From assembly GCA_003220685.1 (NCBI GenBank), contig QHTE01000036.1, positions 1 through 54,032 on the forward strand: DNA of 54,032 nucleotides, written 5' to 3'. How positions within the stretch are numbered: the first letter of the stretch is position 1; each line of letters begins with the position of its first letter. The notes below the pieces were generated by a model. It had not been told where the DNA came from and did not search any database. It was given only the letters and a program-made list of their open reading frames with translations. Source of the stretch: Candidatus Rokuibacteriota bacterium (GTDB taxonomy: Bacteria; Methylomirabilota; Methylomirabilia; Rokubacteriales; CSP1-6). Made by a program: the position numbers and the translations under genes. Below, piece after piece: positions 34,240 to 42,243 of this stretch.

Positions 34240-35794
34240 GCGTGGGCTCCACGGCGCTCGCCTCCGACTCGCGCAGCGCCTTGCGGTTGACCTTGCCGGC
34301 CGGCGTCTTGGGCAGCGCCGCCACGAAGGCCACCCGACGCGGGTACTCGTGCTGGCTGAGCCGCGTGCGCGTGAACTCTTGCAGCTCGCGGGCGAACGCA
34401 TCGTCGCCGCCGCGCGCGCTGACGACGAAGGCCTTCACCACCTGGCCGCGCAGGGCATCGGCGACGCCGATCACCGCCGCCTCGCGCACGTCCGGGTGGC
34501 GCAGTAGCACGTCCTCGATCTCGATGGCGCTCATGGTCCAGCCCGACGAGATGATCACGTCGTCGGCGCGCCCGGCGTGGTAGAAGTAGCCATCGCCGTC
34601 CACGTGGCCTCGATCCTTCGTCGGAAACCAGGCACCCCGTCGCCACACCTTGATCTCGCCGATCTGATTCGGGGGGCAGGGCCGGCCGTCCGCGCCCTGC
34701 ACCTCCACGCGCACGCCCGGCACCGGCTTGCCGAGCGCGCCGGGCTTGACGGTGTAGTCGGCCGCGCCCGGATAGTCGGCGAGGATCACGCCGACTTCGG
34801 TCGTGCCGTACATGCTGCACGGCGGCGCGCCGAACGCCGTCTCGACGAACGCGCGCGTGGCGCTGTCCATCGGCTCGCCCGTGAAGGAGAGCTTCCGGAT
34901 GCCGTAGCGGTACGCCGCAGCCTGGCCGGAGCTCCTGAGCATGCGGTAGTGCGTCGCGGCGGCGGAGAGATTGGTCACGCCGTAGTCCTGGAGCGCGCGC
35001 AGCATCCGGACCGGATCGAACTTGCCCGCCATCGTGCCGGTGGTGACGCCGAGGGCCAGCGGCGCGAGCGTGCCGTGCCAGAGGCCGTGCCCCCACGCGG
35101 GCGACGACGGGCAGAAGAAATGATCGGCCGGGCGGACGCCGGTGCCGTAGAGCGCCGCCACCATGAGCGCGACGATCGCCCGCTGGGGATGGCGCACGGC
35201 CGCCGGCAGCTCGCGCGTCGTGCCCGAGGTGTACTGGAACACCGCGAGATCGTCGGGAACACTGCGGGCCTCGTAGCCGGTCGGCTGCGCCGCGAGCTCG
35301 GATACGAGCCGAGCGTCGGCGACCACGACGTCGAGGCCGCCGAGCGCCCGCGCGGTGTCGGCCTTCTCGGCGTTCGTCAGCAGGAGCTTCGGTGCGCAGT
35401 CTTCGACCCGAAGCCGGAGGCCGTCCGGGCCGAACAGGGTGAAGAGCGGCACCGCGATGGCGCCGCGCTTGATCGCGCCGAAGAGCGCCGCGTAGAAGGC
35501 CAGCGAAGGCTCGAGCATGATCGCCACCCGGTCGCCGCGGTCGACGCCGCGCGCGCCGAGCCAGTGGGCGAAGCGCGAGGACCAGTCGGCCAGCTCGCGA
35601 AAGCCGAGCGTCTCGTCGCGCCCGTCGGCGTGGGCGATGCGGACCGCGACGCGCCCTGAGCCGGCGTGCCGGTCGACGCACTCGTGCGCGATGTTCAGCG
35701 ACTCGCGGTCGCCGTCGAAGAGCGACCACAGCGCCGCGGACGAGAAATGGCGATGGCCGTCCGCGTAGGTCGTGTGGTCCGTCAGGCGCATCAT
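34229..35794 (-). CDS. AMP-dependent acyl-CoA synthetase with TRELP-type P-loop
   Basis: 521 residues from ATG 35794. The adenylation motifs are YTSGTTRELPAAVRH (A3, where the usual GxPK is replaced by RELPAAV), SMYGTTEVGVILADYP, DGDGYFYHAGRADDVIISSG and the catalytic Lys in TPAGKVNRKAL. The RELP variant of the phosphate loop occurs in a distinct ligase subfamily related to acetyl/propionyl- and benzoate-type enzymes; it lacks the usual P-loop Lys. It is first of a three-gene operon with the MaoC-like protein and the second ligase. It is divergent from the MFS carrier, which may import the acid substrate. Confidence 0.9.
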   Translation of the reverse strand: MMRLTDHTTYADGHRHFSSAALWSLFDGDRESLNIAHECVDRHAGSGRVAVRIAHADGRDETLGFRELADWSSRFAHWLGARGVDRGDRVAIMLEPSLAFYAALFGAIKRGAIAVPLFTLFGPDGLRLRVEDCAPKLLLTNAEKADTARALGGLDVVVADARLVSELAAQPTGYEARSVPDDLAVFQYTSGTTRELPAAVRHPQRAIVALMVAALYGTGVRPADHFFCPSSPAWGHGLWHGTLAPLALGVTTGTMAGKFDPVRMLRALQDYGVTNLSAAATHYRMLRSSGQAAAYRYGIRKLSFTGEPMDSATRAFVETAFGAPPCSMYGTTEVGVILADYPGAADYTVKPGALGKPVPGVRVEVQGADGRPCPPNQIGEIKVWRRGAWFPTKDRGHVDGDGYFYHAGRADDVIISSGWTMSAIEIEDVLLRHPDVREAAVIGVADALRGQVVKAFVVSARGGDDAFARELQEFTRTRLSQHEYPRRVAFVAALPKTPAGKVNRKALRESEASAVEPTHAP

Positions 35795-35826
35795 GGCTCC
35801 CGGGCCCCATTGTATAGGGACGGCGC

Positions 35827-37062
35827 ATGACCTCGCGGCGCGACGGCCTCTTGCTGGGCGGCGCCTTCGTGACCTTCGCCGTCAGCGCCGCGCTGATGCA
35901 CTCCTATTCGGTCTTCCTCGTGGCGTTCCTCGAGGAATTCCGGTGGAGCCGCGCGGAGACGTCGCTGGCCTTCTCGATCTCCGCGCTCGTCAGCGGCGCG
36001 AGCGCGCCGTTCGTTGGCGCGCTGGTGGACCGCCTCGGGCCTCGGCGCCTCGTGCTGCTCGGCGGGACCGTTCTCACCCTGGGACTTCTGGGCAGCGGCT
36101 ACGTGCACGCGCTCTGGCAGATCGTCGTGCTCTACGGCGTCCTCATGACGCTCGGAGCCAACGGCCTCGGGCTCGTGGTGTTCGTGCCCGTCCTCTCGCG
36201 CCGCTTCGTGAGCAACCGGGGCATGGCGATCTCGATCGTGCAGTCGGCCAACGGCTTCGCGCGCGCCGTGTCGGCGCCGCTCGCCCAGCTCGTGATCTCC
36301 GCGATCGGCTGGCGGCACGCCTATTTCGCGCAGGCGGCGCTGATGGGCGCGCTCGTCTGGCCGCTCGCCGCACTGTTTCGACGCGACGAGCCGCCCCTGC
36401 CGGCCGCCGCGGCGAGCGCGTCACCGCCGGGCGCAGGCGCGGCGGCCGCGCGCGCGGCGCGCCGCGACTGGACGCTCGCCGACGCGATGGCCACGTCTCA
36501 CTTCTGGCTCCTGTTCACGGTCTACCTCTGCACGGGGCTCGGCAGCTTCTTCGTCTCGCTGCACCAGCTCGCGTTCGCCGTGGACGCCGGATTCGACAAG
36601 CTCTACGCGGCGACCGTGCTCGGCATCGGCGCGTTCCTGTCCGTCGGCGGGACGATCGTCACCGGAACGGTGTCGGACTACATCGGGCGCGAGCTGTCGG
36701 CCCTTCTCGCCTACGCGGTCTCGATCGTCGGCGTGATCTGTGCGCTCTTCATCACGGGACCGGAGCACGCGTGGCTCCTGTGGCTGCACGCGTGCTGCTT
36801 CGGCCTCACCTGGGGCGCGCGCGGCCCGGCAGTCACCGCGAAAACGGCCGATCTCTTCCCGGGCCCGCACCTCGGGAGGATCCTGGGCGTGATCACCGTG
36901 GGTACCGGAATCGGATCGGCCGTCGGCACCTGGGCCGCCGGCTGGATCTTCGACGTCTTCGGCAGCTATCGGGTCGCGTTCCTGGCCTCGATCGCGTCCT
37001 ACCTGATCGGCGGCGTGGCGTTCTGGGCGCTGCGGCGGCCGCCGAGGCGGCAGGTGGTATAA
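35827..37062 (+). CDS. MFS transporter (monocarboxylate/oxalate-formate type)
   Basis: 411 residues and about 12 helices. The N-terminus shows GGAFVTFAVSAALMHSYSVF, the loop 2-3 motif GALVDRLGPRRLVLLGG, SRRFVSNRGMAISIVQSANG, and a second-half motif TVSDYIGRELSALLA. The central loop carries a poly-Ala/Arg stretch. The closest style is the MFS group containing monocarboxylate and oxalate/formate carriers. It is divergent from the acyl-CoA ligase operon by 32 bases and starts 10 bases before an LLM oxidoreductase in the same direction, so import of an organic acid for that pathway is plausible. Confidence 0.91.
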   Translation: MTSRRDGLLLGGAFVTFAVSAALMHSYSVFLVAFLEEFRWSRAETSLAFSISALVSGASAPFVGALVDRLGPRRLVLLGGTVLTLGLLGSGYVHALWQIVVLYGVLMTLGANGLGLVVFVPVLSRRFVSNRGMAISIVQSANGFARAVSAPLAQLVISAIGWRHAYFAQAALMGALVWPLAALFRRDEPPLPAAAASASPPGAGAAAARAARRDWTLADAMATSHFWLLFTVYLCTGLGSFFVSLHQLAFAVDAGFDKLYAATVLGIGAFLSVGGTIVTGTVSDYIGRELSALLAYAVSIVGVICALFITGPEHAWLLWLHACCFGLTWGARGPAVTAKTADLFPGPHLGRILGVITVGTGIGSAVGTWAAGWIFDVFGSYRVAFLASIASYLIGGVAFWALRRPPRRQVV

Positions 37063-37072
37063 CAATCAGTCA

Positions 37073-38197
37073 ATGGACTTCCACGCCTTCATGTACGTGA
37101 CGATCGGACGGCGCCGCGAGCTGGAGCGCGGCATGGCCGGCAAGGATCCCGTGCTCTACCAGCGGATGCTGGACGAGATCGGCGAGTACGCGCGCGCGTG
37201 CGACCAGACGGGCTGGTCGGGCATCGGCGTCCCCGAGCATCACCTGCAGATCGAGGGGTTCGAGCTCGGGCAGGATCCGGGTCTCATGGCAATGTTCCTC
37301 GGCCAGCACGGGCCGCGTCTCAGGATCAATCAGTTCGGCTACGTGCTGCCTACGCACAATCCGCTGCGGGTGGCCGAGCACGCCGCCACGCTCGATCATC
37401 TCCTGGGCGGCCGGCTCAACGTCGCGTTCGTGCGCGGCTACCAGGCGCGCTGGTTCGAGAACTACGCGGCGGTGCCGGGCGCCAAGGCGACCGGGCCGTG
37501 GAACCGCAAGAGCGACGAGAACGCGCGCAACCGCGAGCTGTTCGAGGAGTGCGTGGCCATCATCAAGACGGCCTGGACCCACGACACGTTCGCGTTCAAG
37601 GGCAAGTACTGGACGTATCCGCCGGAGGGCCAGCGCCAGCCACACCCACATCCGGTCTATCTGAAGTACGGCCGCGGCGTCGACGCCGACGGCACGATCC
37701 GCGAGGTCGGCATCGCGCCGCGGCCGTTGCAGAATCCGATCCCCGTCTACTCCGGCTTCACGCACAGCCTCCAGACCTCGCTCTACTGGGCGCGGGAGGG
37801 CGGTAAGCCCATCGTGATGGCCAGCGAGATGGATTTCTGCGAGATGCTCTGGCGCCGCTACCGCGAGGTGGCCGAGCGGCACGGGCGCGACGTGCCGCGC
37901 GGAGAGGAAGCGGCGTGGGGCGGCTATCTCGTGATGGCCGACACGAAGAGCGAGGCCGAGGCGTGGGCCGAGGACTGCCTCTGGATGTGGGACTCGTGGT
38001 CCGTCCCGTTCGGCCAGGACCGGCCGCCGCTCCTGATCGGCGACGCCGACACCGTCACGCGCATGATCGAGAACGCGGCGCGCCACGTGCCCTTCAACGA
38101 GATGTTCCTCTTGTTCGGTCAGGGCATTCTCGACCGCGATCGCTGCCTGAAGACGCTCGAGCTCTTCGCCGAGAAGGTCATTCCGCGGTTTCGGTAG
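37073..38197 (+). CDS. LLM-class flavin-dependent oxidoreductase (luciferase-like)
   Basis: 374 residues from ATG 37073, ten bases after the MFS stop. The family blocks are WSGIGVPEHHLQIEGFELGQ (EHH motif), VAEHAATLDHLLGGRLNVAF, NRELFEECVAIIKTAW, an FMN-side region PIPVYSGFTHSLQTSLYWAR and the closing LELFAEKVIPRF. These are FMN- or F420-dependent monooxygenases with a TIM barrel. The protein is complete, unlike the damaged LLM gene that converges on it at 38.6 kb. The substrate is unknown; an aromatic or sulfur compound is usual. Confidence 0.91.
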   Translation: MDFHAFMYVTIGRRRELERGMAGKDPVLYQRMLDEIGEYARACDQTGWSGIGVPEHHLQIEGFELGQDPGLMAMFLGQHGPRLRINQFGYVLPTHNPLRVAEHAATLDHLLGGRLNVAFVRGYQARWFENYAAVPGAKATGPWNRKSDENARNRELFEECVAIIKTAWTHDTFAFKGKYWTYPPEGQRQPHPHPVYLKYGRGVDADGTIREVGIAPRPLQNPIPVYSGFTHSLQTSLYWAREGGKPIVMASEMDFCEMLWRRYREVAERHGRDVPRGEEAAWGGYLVMADTKSEAEAWAEDCLWMWDSWSVPFGQDRPPLLIGDADTVTRMIENAARHVPFNEMFLLFGQGILDRDRCLKTLELFAEKVIPRFR

Positions 38198-38222
38198 GTT
38201 CGCGCTCACCCCGCCCTTTGGG

Positions 38223-38571
38223 TCAGGATCGGAAGAAGTCTCGAAGGCTCGTGTAGGCAATGCAGCCCTTCAAGCTCCTGACGTAGGTCGACCAGCCCTT
38301 CTCGTAGCCGTAGAACCTGGCGGTATGGCTCTGGCCGCCGACGATCACGAGCACGGGGCGCATGATCTTGTTGCCGGCTTCGAAGTCTTTCTTGTCCATC
38401 TCGTAGTCGATGGTGGCGCCGGCGCGGTAGTCCTCGCAGACGCCGTGGATGTTCTCGGGCGTGCAGCAGCGTACGTACTCGCGGATCGCGTCTTCGGTGA
38501 ACCCGCCCTTGCCGAGGCCCTGTGAGCCCAGCTTGAGCCGGATGTAGTACTCCTCCTTGCCGGCCAGGCGC
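38223..38571 (-). pseudogene. C-terminal remnant of a haloacetate-dehalogenase-like alpha/beta hydrolase
   Basis: A third reverse frame encodes RLAGKEEYYIRLKLGSQGLG, TPENIHGVCEDYRAGATIDY and IMRPVLVIVGGQSHTARFYG, which match the cap and C-terminal half of fluoroacetate/haloacetate dehalogenase-like hydrolases. The N-terminal half with the nucleophile Asp is absent. Near the end, VRSLKGC runs straight into IAYTSLRDFF, so about a dozen residues holding the catalytic His (usually CGHY...EEAP) are also missing. There is no start codon. It is joined directly to the truncated LLM gene upstream, as if a deletion fused two neighbours. It is non-functional as written. Confidence 0.72.
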
Positions 38572-39456
38572 GGCTGAGGGCGGAGCGACCCCGGGCAGGA
38601 ACCTCGAGTACTGCGGCGCCGATTTCAGGCTCGTGTGCAGGAACCAGAGGAGCTTGCTGCCCACCCGTAGCCCTTCCTCGTCGGTGTCGCCGACGTAGAC
38701 GAAGGCCGCGTAGGCGAAGTTGTCGGTGGTCACCTTCGGCAGGCCCGCCTCCTCGCGCGCTTTGCGATGCGCCGCGTACGCGCGGCGCGTGCCGTCGGGG
38801 CCGCGCAGCACCAGCACGTGCACCATGCCGCGCCGGCCGACCTCGGCGGCGGTCTCGGGATCGCCAGTGGCCGACCACATCCGCGGATGCGGCTGCTGCC
38901 ACGGCCGCGGCCAGATGTTCACGTGACGGTGCGTGAAGTGCTTGCCCTCCCAGCTGAATGGCCCGTCGTGATGGCTGAGCGCCTTCTTGATGAGGTCGAT
39001 CGCCTCCCAGTAGCGCTCGATGTTGTTCACCGGGTTCGCGTGGTTCGACGCCATCTCCGTGCCGCCAGATTTCACGAAGCCGATCTCGAGCCGGCCGCGC
39101 GAGATGACGTCCGCCGTCGCGTATTCCTCGGCCACGCGCACGGGATCCTTTCGCAGCGAGATCAACGTGCCGAGGCTCAGAATGCGCACCTGGCGCGTCT
39201 GCCGCGCGAGGATGCCGACCAGCAGGGGATTGGCGCCGAGGAGCGAGTTGATCCCGGCGTGATGCTCGACGGCGAGCACATTGAGCCCATGGTCGTCGCA
39301 CAGGAGGAACTCGTCGATGACCTCCTCGAACAGATCGGCGGCCACCTTCGGATCGCAATAGCGGTTGGGCAGGCTGGCGCGGACGGAGTCCGTCGCGTTG
39401 AGGACTTCCTGCGGCACGAACGGGTACGGGACTTCGCACTGCCACCAAGCGTCCAT
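38572..39456 (-). pseudogene. LLM-class flavin oxidoreductase, C-terminally truncated
   Basis: From ATG 39456 (GGAGAGAG upstream) the frame gives about 295 residues of a luciferase-like enzyme: LFEEVIDEFLLCDDHGLNVL, AVEHHAGINSLLGANPLLVG, AEEYATADVISRGRLEIGFV, NIERYWEAIDLIKKAL and SLKSAPQYSRFLPGVAPP. At about 38572 family similarity stops and the sequence becomes the dehalogenase-like remnant in another frame. The last part of the barrel is therefore missing. The open frame runs on to 38206, but those residues are out-of-frame hydrolase sequence. An intact relative lies at 37073. Confidence 0.82.
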
Positions 39457-39479
39457 CGTGCTCTCTCTCCGGAGCCGCG

Positions 39480-40250
39480 TCAGCGATCGAGGAACTTCAC
39501 GACCGTGTCCGCGAAGGCTCGCGCCTGCTCGATCTCGGGATGATGTCCGGCGCGCTCGATCAGCTCGAAGCGCGAGCCCGGGATCAGGCTGCTGTAGGCG
39601 CGCCCGTACGAGGGCTTCACGATGCCGTCGCTCGCGCCCCACACGACGAGCGTCGGCACCGTGATGCGGCCCAGCCAGCGCTTGAGCTGGGGATTGTACA
39701 TGTACGGATTCCAGCCGTAGAGGCACAGCGCCTCCCAGTTGCGCGCGCGGACCACGAGCTCGTCGTCGGACAGGGCGTCGAGATCGGGCGCCCAGGTTGC
39801 CGGATCGTGCCAGCTCCGGCGCTGCACCTCCTGCGGCGAGGTGTTGAAGACGTCGAGGATGTCTGGTGTCTCGCGATCACTGACCTTGATCCCGAAAGCG
39901 TCGACCAGGACGAGCCCGTCGAGCCGATGGCGGCACTTGACGGCGAGCTCGGCCGCGAGCCAGCCGCCAAAAGACAATCCGATCAAGGTCACCGTCTCGT
40001 GGGGCAAGGTCTCGAGAAACTCCAGATAGAAGTGGACCAGGTCGTAGACCGTCTCGAAATCCGCCGGGCGCGCTGACCGCCCGAAGCCCGGGTGCGAGGG
40101 CGCGATGATCTCGGCGTGGCGGCCGAGCATCTCTAGAAACGGCGCGCGCGGATCGACGTTCTGCGCCCCGTGCAGCAGCAGCACCGGCCGGCCGGCGCCG
40201 CGGTGCACCACTTCCAGGTCGATGCCCCCGACGACGTGGACCGCTGACAT
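39480..40250 (-). CDS. Alpha/beta-fold hydrolase
   Basis: 256 residues from ATG 40250. The fold landmarks are PVLLLHGAQNVDPRAPF (HG oxyanion motif), APSHPGFGRSARP, the nucleophile elbow VTLIGLSFGGWLAAELA (Ser in G-L-S-F-G), the acid Asp in VVWGASDGIVKPSYG and the His in IERAGHHPEIEQA. The full triad is present. Members include meta-cleavage-product hydrolases and esterases; the substrate is not evident. Its stop is 23 bases before the start of the truncated LLM gene, so these were probably one operon for degrading an organic compound together with the lost dehalogenase-like enzyme. Confidence 0.91.
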   Translation of the reverse strand: MSAVHVVGGIDLEVVHRGAGRPVLLLHGAQNVDPRAPFLEMLGRHAEIIAPSHPGFGRSARPADFETVYDLVHFYLEFLETLPHETVTLIGLSFGGWLAAELAVKCRHRLDGLVLVDAFGIKVSDRETPDILDVFNTSPQEVQRRSWHDPATWAPDLDALSDDELVVRARNWEALCLYGWNPYMYNPQLKRWLGRITVPTLVVWGASDGIVKPSYGRAYSSLIPGSRFELIERAGHHPEIEQARAFADTVVKFLDR

Positions 40251-40300
40251 AGCTTCTCCGCGCCTCGAGCGCTTAGGGTAGCATGCGTAAGGGGGACGCT

Positions 40301-41026
40301 ATGGACATGGTCATTCGCGTGCTCTTGCTCGGACTGGTCGTGATGGCGATCGGCGTGATCGGCGATGCGCGAGCCCAGGCGCCGACGCCCGCGCCGACTC
40401 CCGCGCCAATCGTGGGCAACATCTACTCCGTCACCTACGTCGAGGTCATGCCGACGTCGAAGGCCGACGCCGCGACCGTGCTCCGGCGCTATCGTGAAGC
40501 CGCCCAGAAGGAAGGCGGCAACCTCCGCTGCGAGGTGGTGCAGCGCATCGACCAGCCGCACCAGTTCGCGACCCTCGAGATCTGGAAGGACCAGGAGGCG
40601 TTCGAGGCGCACGGCAGGAGCGCCGCCACCACCGAGATGCGCGAGAAGATCGCCGCCATCCGCAACGCGCCGACAGACGAGCGCGTGCACACGGCCCTCT
40701 CGATCGGCCCGATCGACGCGTCCGGCGGCGCGCGGGGCGGCATCTACGTCGCGACGCACGTCGACGTGATTCCGCCGCGCAAGGACGACGGCGTCGCCGC
40801 GCTCAAGCGCCTAGGTGAAGACAGCCGTCGCGGCGAAGGCAATCTGCGCTTCGAGGTCGTCCAGCAGGTCAACCGCCCGAACCACTTCACGGTGGTCGAG
40901 ATCTGGCGCGACGCGAAGGCGGTCGAGACGCACTCGATGGCGGCGCCGACGCGCGAGTTCCGCGACAAGCTCGCGACGATGACGGGCGCCCTGTACGACG
41001 AGCGGATGTATCGGGCGCTCGACTAG
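40301..41026 (+). CDS. Exported protein with two tandem ABM/dimeric alpha-beta-barrel domains
   Basis: 241 residues from ATG 40301. A signal peptide (MVIRVLLLGLVVMAIGVIG, DARAQA) is followed by a short PTPAP linker. Two internal repeats follow, each with the antibiotic-biosynthesis-monooxygenase-like fold: GNLRCEVVQRIDQPHQFATL (about 75-94) and GNLRFEVVQQVNRPNHFTVV (about 186-205). Normally two ABM chains dimerise to form one barrel, so this gene looks like a covalent dimer sent to the periplasm. ABM proteins catalyse cofactor-free oxygenations or bind small ligands; no activity is assignable here. Confidence 0.8.
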   Translation: MDMVIRVLLLGLVVMAIGVIGDARAQAPTPAPTPAPIVGNIYSVTYVEVMPTSKADAATVLRRYREAAQKEGGNLRCEVVQRIDQPHQFATLEIWKDQEAFEAHGRSAATTEMREKIAAIRNAPTDERVHTALSIGPIDASGGARGGIYVATHVDVIPPRKDDGVAALKRLGEDSRRGEGNLRFEVVQQVNRPNHFTVVEIWRDAKAVETHSMAAPTREFRDKLATMTGALYDERMYRALD

Positions 41027-41126
41027 CTACACCGGTCTGTGTATTCCGTCGCGCCGACGCGGATGGTCGGCGAAGTGCGCGTCAGGACGAGAGGATTCAT
41101 CGTTACCCCGGCCTGCACAGCCGCGC

Positions 41127-41149
41127 TATGCTGCGAGATATGCTGCGAG
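41127..41149. repeat. Short tandem direct repeat (TATGCTGCGAG x2)
   Basis: TATGCTGCGAG occurs at 41127-41137 and 41139-41149, a period of 12 bases. It lies about 30 bases upstream of the first GTTAGGC core site of the cassette array. Integron attI sites carry integrase-binding direct repeats, but I cannot show that these are such sites. Confidence 0.35.
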
Positions 41150-41179
41150 GCGGTGATATGCAGTTCTGTGTAATTGGAA

Positions 41180-41186
41180 GTTAGGC
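41180..41186 (+). other. Integron core site GTTAGGC at the 5' end of the array
   Basis: GTTAGGC lies eight bases before the ATG of the first cassette gene, exactly as at the second cassette boundary (41768-41774). I see no complete attC arm upstream, so this could be a degenerate attI, a secondary insertion site or the remnant of a deleted cassette. Confidence 0.6.
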
Positions 41187-41194
41187 AGAAAAAC

Positions 41195-41722
41195 ATGGGG
41201 CTACGGATCTGGAAGAGCATTTCGGACGCTGAGTCGGCGGTGTTCGTCTCGAGCTTGCCGCTTGAGGATGCTATGCGGTCCCTGGCAACGGTAGTAGAGC
41301 GGAGCGAGCTTGCAAACTGGGCATCGGATTGCCTCGTGGGGCACGTCACCATCCCACAGGTTCGTATCGCCCGACATCGCGCAGGGCAGCGAACGCCAGC
41401 ACGACCTGTGTTCCGGGGCAGGTTTCGCGAAGATGCTGGTCGGACGGTTCTCGACGGGCGTTTCGCCTACCCGTGGATGACGCGATTACTGCTGATGGCG
41501 TTCGTCACGGTTCTAGTGGTCTTCGTGCTAGCTCTAGCAGTTCTTGGCGCAGCGGTCCTGGCCGCGAACGGGCACCGTGATGCCACCTTCTGGATTGCCG
41601 TCGTGGCGTTGATACTGTCAGTTGTACTCGCCGCTGCGCTGCTCAGGGTCACTCAACCCTTCGAACGCGAGGATATTGCTTGGATCTCCGAGCGTGTGCA
41701 GGCGTCAATAAGCTCTGCCTAA
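41195..41722 (+). CDS. Cassette-borne hypothetical membrane protein
   Basis: 175 residues from ATG 41195. Two adjacent hydrophobic helices (LLLMAFVTVLVVFVLALAVL and TFWIAVVALILSVVLAAALL) occupy about residues 98-150, with a soluble N-terminal domain of about 90 residues (SDAESAVFVSSLPLEDAMRS, VVERSELANWASDCLVGHVT). I know no family for it. The stop TAA (41720-41722) lies inside the attC R'' box GCCTAAC, the usual arrangement in gene cassettes. Lower G+C than surrounding genes supports a foreign origin. The function is unknown. Confidence 0.68.
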   Translation: MGLRIWKSISDAESAVFVSSLPLEDAMRSLATVVERSELANWASDCLVGHVTIPQVRIARHRAGQRTPARPVFRGRFREDAGRTVLDGRFAYPWMTRLLLMAFVTVLVVFVLALAVLGAAVLAANGHRDATFWIAVVALILSVVLAAALLRVTQPFEREDIAWISERVQASISSA

Positions 41723-41774
41723 CAACAGGATTCACCCGGCGGCCTTCGGCCGCGGGTGATCCTGAGCGTTAGGC
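41717..41774 (+). mobile_element. attC recombination site 1
   Basis: R'' is GCCTAAC (41717-41723) and R' is GTTAGGC (41768-41774), perfectly complementary. The inner arms GGATTCACCCG and CGGGTGATCC pair with one unpaired T, the extrahelical base that integrases use to choose the strand. The centre GCGGCC-TTC-GGCCGC closes the hairpin. Total length is 58 bases. Confidence 0.9.
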
Positions 41775-41778
41775 GCCG

Positions 41779-42150
41779 ATGCAACAACCTCGCATCCGTA
41801 AGTTAGTAAACGCATTTATCCCAGATGCCACCCCATCGCTCGTTCTCCCGAGCGACGCGCTGCGGGCAATCGACCGCTTTAGTCGCAAGTGGGGCGGCTT
41901 GTGGGTTGGGGGCTCTGTCGAGATTTCACCCGAGGGGATCTTATTCTCCCCAAACAGCCTTAACAAAGCGGTTCATGTTGGGCTACAGCCCGTCCACATC
42001 CGCTCTCAAGACGTTCTTTCTGTCCGGCATGAGTTTGGGTGGTTCACCGGCATCGTGGCCGTGGCACATACGACGGGCGAGTTCCGCTTCCGTTGTTATG
42101 GGGCCAAACGGCTTGCCGCGGTGCTTGCGCGCAGCTACTGTGCTCCCTAA
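41779..42150 (+). CDS. Cassette-borne small protein, GRAM/PH-like fold
   Basis: 123 residues from ATG 41779, four bases after the attC core. The region VEISPEGILFSPNSLNKAVH, DVLSVRHEFGWFTGIVAVAH and GEFRFRCYGAKRLAAVLA has the beta-strand pattern of GRAM/bacterial PH-like domains, with the characteristic G-W-x-T-G-I turn. There is no signal peptide or membrane segment. The stop TAA (42148-42150) falls within the next attC R'' box. Small PH/GRAM-like proteins of unknown role are common in environmental cassettes. Function not assignable. Confidence 0.72.
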   Translation: MQQPRIRKLVNAFIPDATPSLVLPSDALRAIDRFSRKWGGLWVGGSVEISPEGILFSPNSLNKAVHVGLQPVHIRSQDVLSVRHEFGWFTGIVAVAHTTGEFRFRCYGAKRLAAVLARSYCAP

Positions 42151-42204
42151 CAATTCATTCAAGCCGAAACCGCTTCGCGGCTCGGCTCAACTCAGGCGTT
42201 ATAC
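42145..42204 (+). mobile_element. attC recombination site 2
   Basis: The R'' side CCCTAAC (42145-42151) is followed by AATTCATTCAAGCCGA, a CCGC-TTC-GCGG central stem and TCGGCTCAACTCAGGC, then the core GTTATAC (42198-42204). The body closely resembles the classical 60-bp attC of mobile integrons. R' does not pair fully with R'', as expected because its last six bases belong to whatever was joined downstream. Confidence 0.88.
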
Positions 42205-42243
42205 GAATGAGAGGCCGTTCCTTAGAACCAGGGAGAATCGACG

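Larger units (their letters stand above)
41180..42204 (+). mobile_element. Integrase-less integron cassette pair (CALIN)
   Basis: Two gene cassettes lie head to tail in the + orientation. Each has one ORF whose TAA stop falls inside the R'' box of a following attC site. Core sites: GTTAGGC at 41180-41186, GTTAGGC at 41768-41774 and GTTATAC at 42198-42204. No integrase gene is in the window. Base composition of the cassette genes is visibly less G+C-biased than their neighbours, which fits acquisition. Confidence 0.82.

Noticed and set aside
41023..41352. 109-codon open frame on the - strand over the start of the cassette array
   Set aside because: It overlaps the first cassette gene and core site antisense, with no ribosome site or domain.
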